Source: Asterias rubens (Eukaryota; Echinodermata; Asteroidea; Forcipulatida; Asteriidae). From it: a DNA stretch of 64,000 bases. The position numbers and the translations under genes are program-made. The notes beneath the pieces were generated by a model, which saw nothing but the letters and a program-made list of their open reading frames with translations, did no database searches and had not been told where the DNA came from. This document shows positions 31,401 through 41,218 of this stretch, piece after piece (positions within the stretch are counted from its first letter, which is position 1; the number at the start of each line of letters is the position of its first letter). The stretch lies in NCBI RefSeq assembly GCF_902459465.1, contig NC_047063.1:6200001-6264000 (forward strand), in the 5' to 3' direction.

Positions 31401-33664
31401 TGTTAATACGAAGGTTTAAACTTATACTGGAACACATGATTAGTAAGAAGGAGCAGTGGCCTAGTGGAATTGATTTCGATTCAATACCTAAAGGTACTGG
31501 GTTCGATACATGGGTGTTCTTTTACTAAGTTTTAATTTAAAATTGTTGATACGAAGGTTTAAACTTATACTCGAACACATGATTAGTAAGAAGGAGCAGT
31601 GGCCAAGTGGAAGGGATCTCGATTCCATACCCGTGGGTACTGGGTTCGAATCATCTGTGTTCATTTAATGAGTTTTAATTTAAAATTAGTGATACGAAGG
31701 TTTAAGATTAAACTCGAACACATGATTAGTGAGAAGGAGCAGTGGCCCAATGGAAGGGCTCCGGGCTCCATACCCAAAGGTACTAGGTTCGAATCATGGG
31801 TGTTCTTTTACCAAGTTTTAATTTAAAATTAGTGATACAAAGGTTTGAGATTAAACTCGAACACATGATTAGTAAGAAGGACCAGTGGCCCAGTGGAAGG
31901 GCTCCGGGCTCCATACCCAAAGGTAATGGGTTCGAATCATGGGTGTTCTTTTACAAAGTTTTAATTAAAAATTGTTTAAAAGAAGGTTTAAAATTAACCT
32001 CTAACACATGATTAGTTAGAAGGAGCTGTGGCCCAGTGGAAGGGCTCCCGACTCCATACCCAAAGGTACTGGGTTCGAATCATGGGTGTTCTTTTACTAA
32101 GTTTTAATTTAAAATTGTTAATACGAAGGTTTAAACTTATACTCGAACACATGATTAGTAAGAAGGAGCAGTGGCCTAGTGCAAGGGCTCCCGACTCCAT
32201 ACCCAAAGGTACTTGGTTCGAATCATGGGTGTTCTTTTACTAAGTTTTAATTTAAAATTGTTAATACGAAGGTTTAAACTTATACTCGAACACATGATTA
32301 GTAAGAAGGAGCAGTGGCCTAGTGCAAGGGCTCCCGACTCCATACCCAAAGGTACTTGGTTCGAATCATGGGTGTTCTTTTACTAAGTTTTAATTTAAAA
32401 TTGTTAATACGAAGGTTTAAACTTATACTCGAACACATGATTAGTAAGAAGGAGCAGTGGCCAAGTGGAAGGGATCTCGATTCCATACCCAAAGGTACTT
32501 GGTTCGAATCATGGGTGTTCTTTTACTAAGTTTTAATTTAAAATTGTTGACACGAAGGTTTAAAATTAAACTCGAACACATGATTAGTAAGAAGGAGCAG
32601 TGGCCCAGTGGAAGGGCTCCCGACTCCATACCCAAAGGTACTTGGTTCGAATCATGGGTGTTCTTTTACTAAGTTTTAATTTAAAATTGTTTATACGAAG
32701 GTTTAAACTTATACTCGAACACATGATTAGTAAGAAGGAGCAGTGGCCTAGTGCAAGGGCTCCCGACTCCATACCCAAAGGTACTTGGTTCGAATCATGG
32801 GTGTTCTTTTACTAAGTTTTAATTTAAAATTGTTGATACGAAGGTTTAAACTTATACTCGAACACATGATTAGTAAGAAGGAGCAGTGGCCAAGTGGAAG
32901 GGATCTCGATTCCATACCCAAAGGTACTTGGTTCGAATCATGGGTGTTCTTTTACTAAGTTTTAATTTAAAATTGTTGATACGAAGGTTTAAACTTATAC
33001 TCGAACACATGATTAGTAAGAAGGAGCAGTGGCCAAGTGGAAGGGCTCCCGACTCCATACCCAAAGGTAATAGGTTCGAATCATGGGTGTTCTTTTACTA
33101 AGTTTTAATTAAAAATTGTTTAAACGAAGGTTTAAAATTAACCTCGAACACATGATTAGTAAGAAGGAGCAGTGGCCCAGAGGAAGGGCTCCCGACTCCA
33201 TACCCAAAGGTAATGGGTTCGAATCATAGGTGTTTTTTTTACTAAGTTTTAATTTAAAATTGTTTAAACGAAGGTTTAAAACTAACCTCGAACACATGAT
33301 TAGTAAGAAGGAGCAGTGTCCAAGTGGAAGGGATCTGGATTCCATAACCAAAGATACTGGGTTCGAATCATGGGTGTTCTTTTACTAAGTTTTAAATTAA
33401 AATTGTTGATACGAAGGTTTAAACTTATACTCGAACACATGATTAGCAAGAAGGAGCAGTGGCCAAGTGGAAGGGATCTCGATTCCATACCCATGGGTAT
33501 TGGGTTCGAATCATTTGTGTGTTTATTTAAAATTAGTGACACGAAGGTTTAACATTAAACTCGAACACATAATTAGTAAGAAGGAGCAGTGGCCCAGTGG
33601 AAGGTCTCCCGACTCCATACCCAAAGGTAAAGGGTTCGAATCATAGGTGTTCTTTTACTAAGTT
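28446..33664 (+). repeat. 143-bp tandem array of tRNA-like (pol III-like) units, ~37 copies
   Basis: Each unit opens GGAGCAGTGGCC(C/T/A)AGTGGA. The TGGCC-AGTGG part fits a pol III A box. About 35 bp on comes GGTTCGAATC, a B-box core at tRNA-like spacing, and 10 bp later TTTT, the simplest pol III terminator. An A/T-rich spacer with ACGAAGGTTTAAACTTATAC and CGAACACATGATTAGTAAGA follows. The period is 143 bp almost throughout (33 periods separate 28596 from 33316 with 1 bp excess). The penultimate unit has a ~13-bp deletion. The tRNA fold is poor: the acceptor and T stems pair only partly. Units are therefore tRNA-derived, not tRNAs. Variants differ mainly between the boxes (GGGCTCCCGACTCC, GGGATCTCGATTCC, GGGCTCCGGGCTCC). 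The array ends abruptly at the LINE. Confidence 0.9.
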
Positions 33665-33680
33665 TTATATTCTGGTTAAA

Positions 33681-33899
33681 ATGCTGTCATACAGGGACAA
33701 AATTAAGGTACTAAAATCCCATCGTTCTGCATTGGAGGGCCTACCCCTGTTCGTAGTTGACGACCTCACGGCGAAAGATAGAGCAGAGAGATACAAATGG
33801 AAAACTGAGGTGAAGAAACTGTACGACCGCGGAACAAAGTTGCGTTTCTTTGCGGGTTTTTGGCGTAACTCTACGGGAGCTCAACACAATTTTGACTAA
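33681..33899 (+). pseudogene. LINE ORF1p C-terminal domain, 5'-truncated
   Basis: About 72 codons. YRDKIKVLKSHRSALEGLP, FVVDDLTAKDRAER and KLYDRGTKLRFFAGF have the pattern of the L1 ORF1p C-terminal domain (bundle of 'R-IL--R--L-G-PLFI--DL' followed by 'GI---F--G'). In L1 elements ORF1p is an RNA-binding chaperone. The coiled coil and RRM that should precede are missing, and the first in-frame ATG (33681) is simply the first after the truncation. The frame ends in TAA at 33897-33899. Confidence 0.75.
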
Positions 33900-34592
33900 A
33901 AAAACATCGTTTCTTCATGAACAATAATTCAATTGTGGAGCCATATCCAGACCTACTTTTCCAGTAATAAGGTATTTTGATGTGTTGACCTTCTTCAGAG
34001 GTGTAGTTGGTCCTTTAATAAGTTATAAGTCATATATTCATTTGCTGTTCACGTTTGGTTAATTATATAACTTCTTTTTGCTGTGGTATTTTTCATAATC
34101 TGGTTAGGGTAGTTTTCCCTCGTTTTTCTACCTATCTGCCTGGTTTGCGTTAAACGTGGGTTTCAGTCCGTATTGCTTCCCTTTGTTCTTATTATTTTTT
34201 TATTTTTTTTTTGCGGAGTTCCCAGGGGTCTTTTCAATGGCTAAATTCCATTTAGCTTTGGTTTTTGGACGGGTTCATCAGTTACGTCACGGGTCCTTTT
34301 TGGTCCATGGGGGTGGGGTTGGGTTTGGGTTAGTGGTTTGGGGGAGGGTTTTTTGTCCAACCTTGTTTTTGTTTTTTTCTGCCAGTGGCCCTTTTTTTGC
34401 TGTTTTGGGGGGGTTTTGGTAATGTAAAAACCCTGGAGGAGGAAATATTCAGTACTAGTAAAACCTTTTTTTCTGTACAATCAAAGCTTTCGTGTATACG
34501 ATATGTAGATAATGTTAAGGCTATTGTGTTGGTTACATGGAATGTCAGTTTACTTTCTATTAATGCCTTTACTATTTCTTAAATGATTGTAG
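33900..34592 (+). other. LINE inter-ORF region
   Basis: T/G-rich sequence with long T runs (34190-34210, 34360-34400). An open frame at 34156-34422 encodes a phenylalanine/glycine-rich peptide explained by this composition. No domain. Confidence 0.6.
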
Positions 34593-37334
34593 ATGATTAA
34601 CGGTCAAAGTACTTATATAAAGCAACGCCAGCTCCTATCCATAGCCTCTATGAATTGCCGTGGTTTGGCTGATCACACAAAAAGGAGGGATGTTCTGCAT
34701 TTTTTGAAATCCAAGAAACATTCCATTTATTGTTTGCAGGACGTCCATTGGGACAAAAATATTGAGAGTAGAGTAAGAGCTGAATGGGAGCTGGAATGCT
34801 TTTTTAGTTCTTTTAAAAGCAATGCTAGAGGTGTGGCTATTTTGTTTAACAATAATTTTGAGTTTAATGTCCATAGGTCTTCCAACGATCCTAATGGTAA
34901 TTTTTTGGCTTTGCATATTGAAGTGAGTGACATGAACATCACCTTGATTAATATTTATGGTCCAAATAAGGATGAGCCTTTTTTCTACGATGGTATTAGC
35001 GATACTATTAATAATTTTGATAACCCCCACACGGTTATTTGTGGGGACTGGAACTTGGTTTTGAACGATAATATTGATTGTATCAACTACGTGAATATCA
35101 ATAACCCGTTAGCTAAGAAAAGAGTTCTCAGTCTTTGTGGTGAGCATGATCTTACTGACCCCTGGCGTATTCAGAATCCTACTACTGCTAGTTACACTTG
35201 GAGGTGGCACGATTCAGTGAAGCAGTCTAGATTAGACTTTTTTCTCATCTCTTCAGAGATGAACTCTAAAGTCACCGGTTGCGATATTAAGCCAGGGTAT
35301 CGTACAGATCACTCCTTAATAGACATTCAGTTTGACTTCAATCAAATGGATAGAGGGCCAGGTTACTGGAAATTTAACAACGCCCTTCTTTCTGATACGG
35401 TGTACGTTGATCAAATTAAAAATGCTATTAAAAAGGTTGTAGAAACTTATGCAGCCTTTCCCTATCTGCATTCCAACTTGGTTCACATCCATCCAAATGA
35501 CATCCATTTCACTGTTAATGATCAGCTCTTTTTTGAAATGCTATTGTTGGAGATAAGATCAAAAACAATCTCTTACGCTTCGTGGAAAAAGAAAAGCAAT
35601 AATAAGAGAGAGTCCCACATTGAGACAGTGATTCAAAATCTTTTTTATCAAATTTCTCAGGGGGACTTAACAGTCACCGAAGAGCTTAAGTCAAAACAAA
35701 CTAAGCTTATTGATCTGCGTAAAAAGAAAATGGAGGGTGTTCTTATTCGATCTAAGACCCGCTGGATAGAAGAGGGTGAAAAACCATCACGGTATTTTTT
35801 GAACATGGAAAAACGCAAGATGATTAATAAAACTATCAGTTCTGTTGTCAGAGATGACAACACTTATGCTAGGTCCTCCTGTGAAATCCTAAATGAGTCT
35901 AGGCTTTTCTATAAAAAACTTTATTCCGAGGCTGAAAACTTGAACGACAGCAATTTGAGCTGTGTTTTTAATGGAGTTCCAGTTCTCTCGGATAAACTGC
36001 GGGAGAGTCTGGAAGGTCCTTTGTCATACCATGAACTCCTAAATGCCCTAAAGGGGAGCAAAAATGACAAATCTCCAGGTTCGGATGGTTTCAGCTTCGA
36101 ATTTTATAAGTTTTTCTTTTCTGATATTGCATGGTACCTGTTGCGTTCTTTAAATTATGCATACTCCTCAGGGAGTCTTTCAATTACGCAACAGTATGGT
36201 ATTGTTACGATGTTGCCTAAGGGGGACAAGCCACGTCAATTTCTTAAAAATTGGAGACCTATTTCACTTTTGAATACCTCATATAAACTAGCCTCTTCTT
36301 GCATTTCTGATAGACTTAAAAAAGCTCTTCCTTTCATTATTCATGAAGAACAAAGGGGTTTTCTTAGTGGCCGGTATATTGGAGAAAATATTAGGCTGAT
36401 GTACGACTTGCTTAATTTTACAGAAAACAATAATATTCCCGGTATGTTTTTGTTAATTGATTTTGAAAAAGCCTTTGATTCAGTTTCACACAGTTTTATT
36501 TTGAAGGTTCTTGAACAATTTAATTTTGGCCCTTCCATTCAGAAATGGTTCAGTGTTTTTTATAGCGGGGCGAAAGCTTCCGTTCTTGTGAATGGTTTTC
36601 TTTCCGAATCTTTTAAGATTGAAAGAGGTTGTAGACAGGGTGATGGTTTGAGCCCCTACCTATTCCTTTTATGTGCAGAAGTGTTTGGAATGTTGATCCG
36701 AAAAGACAAAGTGCTTAAAGGCATAATGGCTAGCGGTTGTGAATTCAGACTTTCCCAGTATGCTGATGATACAGTTCTTTGTTTAGACGGCTCAGAAGGC
36801 TCCTTTGAAAAGTCCTTTGAAATACTTGCGGCCTTTGCTAGTATGTCTGGCTTAAAAGTCAACATTGACAAAACTAATGCAGTTTGGATTGGTAGCAACA
36901 AAGGGCGTAAGAAAGGGATTTGTGAGCACATCAAAGTTAACTGGGTTTTGGCTGAAAACTCTTTCAGAGCCCTTGGTATAGACTTTAACACTAATCTTGC
37001 TAGTATGGTGAATTTGAACTACACCAAGGTCATTTCTGCTATTAAAAGTTTAATTGAGCAGTGGTCTAAACGTAACCTAACGGTGCTGGGGAGAGTTACT
37101 GTAACAAAGTCGCTCCTTTTATCTAAGCTTACTTTTCTTATTTTAACTCTCCCCAACCCGCCTAGCAATGTTATCAAAGAATTAGACTGTATGTTCTATA
37201 ACTTTATATGGAAAGGGAATGACCGTGTGTCCAGGAACCAGATGATTCAAGGCTATTGTCATGGAGGAGTTAAAATGATTGACATGCATTCGTATATAAA
37301 AGCCCTTAAGGTCACCTGTTCCGCAGATTTCTAA
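34593..37334 (+). CDS. LINE ORF2: AP-like endonuclease + reverse transcriptase
   Basis: A 913-codon frame. Residues ~15-250 form an exonuclease-endonuclease-phosphatase domain: SMNCRGL, LQDVHW (the usual catalytic QE reads QD), NIYGPN, GDWN, SRLDFFLIS and TDHSLI. Residues ~480-780 are the RT: SPGSDGFSFEFYKFF, PKGDKPRQFLKNWRPISLLN, LLIDFEKAFDSV (~residue 620), GCRQGDGLSPYLF (~679) and the YADD catalytic box at residues 723-726, then a thumb region. The protein normally nicks the target and reverse-transcribes its own RNA. Here the frame breaks at about 37315 (ALKV|TCSADF-stop). The continuation is read in other frames, so this copy is probably not fully functional although both catalytic cores look intact. 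Confidence 0.93.
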   Translation: MINGQSTYIKQRQLLSIASMNCRGLADHTKRRDVLHFLKSKKHSIYCLQDVHWDKNIESRVRAEWELECFFSSFKSNARGVAILFNNNFEFNVHRSSNDPNGNFLALHIEVSDMNITLINIYGPNKDEPFFYDGISDTINNFDNPHTVICGDWNLVLNDNIDCINYVNINNPLAKKRVLSLCGEHDLTDPWRIQNPTTASYTWRWHDSVKQSRLDFFLISSEMNSKVTGCDIKPGYRTDHSLIDIQFDFNQMDRGPGYWKFNNALLSDTVYVDQIKNAIKKVVETYAAFPYLHSNLVHIHPNDIHFTVNDQLFFEMLLLEIRSKTISYASWKKKSNNKRESHIETVIQNLFYQISQGDLTVTEELKSKQTKLIDLRKKKMEGVLIRSKTRWIEEGEKPSRYFLNMEKRKMINKTISSVVRDDNTYARSSCEILNESRLFYKKLYSEAENLNDSNLSCVFNGVPVLSDKLRESLEGPLSYHELLNALKGSKNDKSPGSDGFSFEFYKFFFSDIAWYLLRSLNYAYSSGSLSITQQYGIVTMLPKGDKPRQFLKNWRPISLLNTSYKLASSCISDRLKKALPFIIHEEQRGFLSGRYIGENIRLMYDLLNFTENNNIPGMFLLIDFEKAFDSVSHSFILKVLEQFNFGPSIQKWFSVFYSGAKASVLVNGFLSESFKIERGCRQGDGLSPYLFLLCAEVFGMLIRKDKVLKGIMASGCEFRLSQYADDTVLCLDGSEGSFEKSFEILAAFASMSGLKVNIDKTNAVWIGSNKGRKKGICEHIKVNWVLAENSFRALGIDFNTNLASMVNLNYTKVISAIKSLIEQWSKRNLTVLGRVTVTKSLLLSKLTFLILTLPNPPSNVIKELDCMFYNFIWKGNDRVSRNQMIQGYCHGGVKMIDMHSYIKALKVTCSADF

Positions 37335-38094
37335 ATTCAAATAACTTGGGTTGGGTCACTCTTTTTTTGAAGATTTCGAACATTTTTATGATCCTCTAGC
37401 ACTCGAGGGAGGCCACCAGGCATTGCTGATCTATTTAAAAGGGGCCGCAAATCAAAACCATTTTTGGATTGATGCTTGGTGCAGCTTTGTTAAGTGTCAT
37501 ATACCTGCCAGTCAAATTGACGCTTTGAAAAATGTGTTGTGGCATAATCAGAATATTATGGTCGGTAACAAACACATTAACTATAAACACTGGGCCAAAA
37601 AGGGTGTGAACTTCGTGTGTGACATTTTTGACTCGCAAGGTGTGGCTCTTTCTCTTGTGGCATTTCAAAGGAAATTCAGGGTCAGACAATTTTTTTTAGA
37701 GTACGGGGGTGTGGTCAATGCAATCAAACATTCCTTCCGTAATGTACTGAATGGAGAAACCTCAGAAATTGCTCGCCCTTTTTTACCATTTCATTTTGAG
37801 ACTTTGTTGATGGATATAAAGGGCTCCACCGGTCTGTACAGTGTTTTCACCTCCAGCAAAAAAGTTGTGCACAAGTTTATTGTTAAATGGGAAGACAAAA
37901 TTGGCGTGATTTTTCCGATTCCTCAATGGCACATTTTCTGTGGTTTACCCTTTAACTGTACATGTGACACCAAGTTACGTTGGTTCCAGTTTAGATTGGT
38001 GCATAGAATTCTGGGTGTAAATTCCTTTCTTTCTAAAATTGGTCGGAAGAATTCTAATCTCTGACTTTTTGTAAAATGGAAGAAGAGACACTAG
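37335..38094 (+). pseudogene. Frameshifted C-terminal part of LINE ORF2
   Basis: After the break, RRFLNSNNLGWVT appears in one frame and FFEDFEHFYDPLALEGG (open 37351-38064) in another, so there are at least two frameshifts. The segment holds NHFWIDAWCSF and LRWFQFRLVHRIL, typical of the region after RT in L1/Tx1 ORF2. Around 38060-38094, TFCKMEEETL (the start of the terminal Cys/His region) is read in a third frame. It then stops at the junction with the MITE. Confidence 0.8.
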
Positions 38095-38330
38095 TGCGAG
38101 AAACAGCGTCCTCTGAAGTGACGTAGTTTGCGAAAGAAGTAATTTTCCAAGAATCTGATTTTGAGACCTCGGATTTAGAATTTAAGGTCTCTAAATGTTT
38201 GTTTTCCTTTTCATTAATATTTCGCAACTTCGACGACCAATTGAGGTTTGTTATTTTATGCATATGTTGAGATACACCAAGTTGGAAGACTTGTCTTTGA
38301 CAACTAAGTGTCCATAGTGTCTTTAACCCT
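38094..38330 (+). mobile_element. MITE family C fragment fused to the LINE
   Basis: Starts in mid-element (GAGAAACAGCGTCCTCTGAA) and runs to AGTGTCCATAGTGTCTTTAA. The missing first ~100 bp coincides with the loss of the LINE 3' end, so both were cut by one deletion. Confidence 0.8.
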
Positions 38331-39197
38331 GAGCTTATCCCTTTTCGTGATTACAAGCTGCCCTTCCATGGGCTTTGTATATAATAATCATCTTCGCCAT
38401 TTTGCTGGCCATGGTAACCGACAGCCTGGTTGAGTAACCATGGAATTGATGGTTCATGTCAATGATTTGCTATGGTACGTATACAGAACATGATTATTTA
38501 CTTGTTGAAATTTGCTATAATAACAAAATAAACACTTTGTACTATATGTACCTTGATATCATTGGAGACTAAAAAGAAACAACGGCAAAAAAAAATTCCT
38601 TTCCAAAGAATCTCGGTTTATTCATGTACATCGTCTAGTATGAAATGTATACATGTATATCACAAAAGACAACCTAACAATGAAATGATGTTTCTCAATA
38701 TATACATGTACAACCTCATAGTAAATATACATTCTTTCTCCATTTTTGTAAAAGGCACTTCGACATAAAAATAAAACATGATTGTGAATTGAAATACCTG
38801 AATTAAGTGAAATTTTAATTGGTTAACAAATGTAACGGCATAACCAAACAACAACTAGATAGTGTTTTGACATTGCAATTTACCAATATTAGACCCATTG
38901 AAAAACGCCCAGCGTATTTGCACCCACGTCTCCTGTACCATCTGGTGTGCCAAAAACACGCACAAAAGGATGGTGCACTTGTTTACATGTACCCATCTCC
39001 AAACAATGCGCGTCTACCATTTCTTTTGTGCACGTTTTGACACCCAAAATAGCGGACAGGGGGAGACACGCATGTATGAGCGCCGCGCATTGTGCATAGG
39101 GTCTATTGGAGTGCCAGGCAATCCAAATCGTAAGCTTCTACCTCTGCCTCAAAGAATGAACACTGGCCTAAAGTGTCTGGACTTGACAGACGCACTG
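38331..39197. other. Unassigned intergenic sequence
   Basis: No gene recognised. ORFs on the plus strand at 38819-39209 overlap each other and lack family signal. Confidence 0.4.
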
Positions 39198-39206
39198 TGG
39201 TTAATG

Positions 39207-39693
39207 TAGTCTTGGTTCAGGACTCTCCTGAATTTGTAACAAGAAAGCGCGCTATCACCCCAACGCGCTATCAACCACGAACCGCTATCAGGACTCTCCT
39301 GGATTTGTAACAAGAAAGCGTGCTATCACCCCCAACGCGCTATCAACCACGAACCGCTATCAGGACTCTCCTGGATTTGTAACAAGAAAGCGCGCTATCA
39401 CCCCCAACGCGCTATCACCCCCAACGCGCTATCAACCACGAACCGCTATCACAGGAGTCTAGGAACATTCGTTAAATCTCCCCCCAAAATCGGGGGGAAA
39501 CATAATGCGCGTGCGTAGGTTTCCCGCAGAGCCCGCCCCTTTTTTTTGGGGGGGGGGGGAAAGATTTAACGAATGTGCCAAGACTCTCCTGTGATAGTGG
39601 TTCTCGGGTGATAGCGGTTAGTGGTTGATAGCGCGTTGGGGGTGATAGCGCGCCCTGTTGTGACAAATCCAGGAGAGTCTTGAACCAAGACTA
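39207..39693. mobile_element. 487-bp foldback element with 9-bp TSD and subterminal repeats
   Basis: Ends TAGTCTTGGTTCAGGACTCT / AGAGTCTTGAACCAAGACTA. The direct repeat TGGTTAATG lies at 39198-39206 and 39694-39702. The left arm contains about three ~85-bp tandem units (GGACTCTCCTG(G/A)ATTTGTAA, GCGCTATCACCCCCAACGCG, CTATCAACCACGAACCGC). The right arm has one inverse unit. An inner inverted pair, ATTCGTTAAATCTCCCCCC / GGGGGAAAGATTTAACGAAT, surrounds the centre. A 9-bp TSD suggests a Mutator-like origin (inference). Non-coding. Confidence 0.88.
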
Positions 39694-39702
39694 TGGTTAA
39701 TG

Positions 39703-40850
39703 CTGTACACTTATGCTGCACAGTATGTGGCTCATTTCATGAGGTGGGACACTGTGATACACAAGTCATTATTATTATTAAAAGTATAACATTACAATTG
39801 TTGCACGCGTGACGGATCAATAGTGTGTTGTTTGTACACCTGAGGGGGCAAATGGTATTTGCCCCCCAAGGGTGTATCCAAGGGTGTACAAAACCCATGG
39901 AACTCATCACAGTGTGCAAACATTGTTTTGTTATACCATGGCAACATTATTATTCCTCTTCTTGAAGTTCTGTTGTCAACTTCAAACATTATTGTGCGGT
40001 CTAGGCATAGTTTAACAAGCAGACGAACAGTTGTTCGTTTAAGAAACAATTCTTCACTGTTCCCTCCAACCTGGGGCTGTTTTGTACAAAGCGCTAGGAA
40101 TCGATCAATGTGGGGACGATCAAGGTAATGTAAACCGGTTAACAAAAATCATTTTACCCTACGCCAAGCGTTACGCGTATTGGCATCCTTAGCCATGTAC
40201 ATGTAACATGCGTCTTTGTATCAAATCACGTGATTGGTTCTCGACCAATAAACCTTCACAATGTATTACGCTGGTATAACAATCCCCTATAAGTATGAAA
40301 GTTTGTTTATGTTTTAAATTGTTTGAATGATGACAAATGTATCACTTAGATTTTCAAGTAACATTGAAACCGTGTCCTTCTGTTAAGTCTGGATTTTTGT
40401 TTGACAGCCTTTTCATTACTCACTATGCAAACTTACTTTCTGTACTACAAGGTGCAATGCACCAAGGATATTGAATCATGTCAAATGTATGAATGCTTTT
40501 AATGGTAAGGATAAATTAATGTCAAACCCAGTTTCCCAACCGGGTGGCACAGCCCATATTGCAACTCATACGACTCACAACATAAACTGATAATCTCATG
40601 GTATCTTAAACAAATGACCATCTAAACTACTCAACGTTAACTTCAGATATTGTACTTTTTATAACACTTGGTGTTTTTTTTCCGACATATAAAATCTACA
40701 ACCTTCACCACTTATTAGAAAAGAAATATAAAAGCCAGGGGTGTTAGAATATTAAGTTTCCCTAGTTATAGTAAACCTCAAGCCAACCTCTAAATAACAT
40801 CTTTTTAAGTATTGTTGAAATGAGGTTGTCAGCCAAAGTACTGCCATCTC
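39703..40850. other. Unassigned intergenic sequence
   Basis: Overlapping ORFs at 39792-40145 on both strands are unsupported. The remainder is A/T-rich with no recognised repeat. It could include the POGLUT1 3' UTR downstream of the MITE at 40853. Confidence 0.35.
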
Positions 40851-40852
40851 CT

Positions 40853-41205
40853 TTAAAGACCCTAGACACTATTGGTTATTGTCAAAGACCAGTCTTCTCA
40901 CTTGGTGTATCTTAACATAATGCACAAAATAACAAACCTCCAAAGTCGAAGGTGCGAGAGAATAATGGAAGAAAAACACCTTTGTCGCACAAGTTGTATG
41001 CTTTCGGATGCTTGAATTCCTGAGGTCTCAAATTTAATTCAAATATTTCAGTGAAAAATTACTTCTTTCTCAACAAAATATGTTGCTTCAGAGGGAGCCG
41101 TTTCTCACAATGTTTTATACTATCAACAGCTCTCCATTACTCGTTACCAAGTAAGGTTTTGTGCTAACAATCATTTGGAGTAATTACCAATAGTGTCCAG
41201 TGCCT
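40853..41205 (-). mobile_element. MITE family C next to the POGLUT1 stop codon
   Basis: TTAA at 40853-40856, then AGACCCTAGACACTATTGG. The other end is ACCAATAGTGTCCAGTGCCTT, about 14 bp from the POGLUT1 stop. The TTAA on that side is missing or changed (GCCTTCTCG). The element would form the first part of the POGLUT1 3' UTR. Confidence 0.88.
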
Positions 41206-41218
41206 TCTCGTGTGTACA

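Larger units (their letters stand above)
33665..38094 (+). mobile_element. L1/Tx1-type LINE, truncated at both ends
   Basis: Contains the end of ORF1 (33681-33899), a T-rich inter-ORF segment (33900-34592) and a nearly intact ORF2 (34593-37334) with frameshifted C-terminus (to about 38094). The 5' end sits inside ORF1 directly after the tRNA-like array, as expected for 5'-truncated target-primed insertion. The 3' end is lost at a junction with a MITE family C fragment, so the poly-A/UTR and target duplication cannot be checked. An endonuclease-RT order with an ORF1 carrying an L1-like C-terminal domain points to the L1 superfamily, Tx1-like (inference from motifs). Confidence 0.9.

Noticed and set aside
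28446..33664. CRISPR-like regular array
   Set aside because: Eukaryotic context, 143-bp satellite-sized units, and variation inside the conserved part rather than unique spacers.
28446..33664. Many 60-80 codon ORFs on both strands
   Set aside because: They recur every 143 bp by construction, start inside one unit and stop in the next, and have no independent support.
34156..34422. 88-codon F/G-rich ORF
   Set aside because: Caused by T/G-rich inter-ORF sequence of the LINE.
39792..40145. 117-codon minus-strand ORF as a gene
   Set aside because: Plus strand is open too, no recognisable motif, no splice-site evidence.
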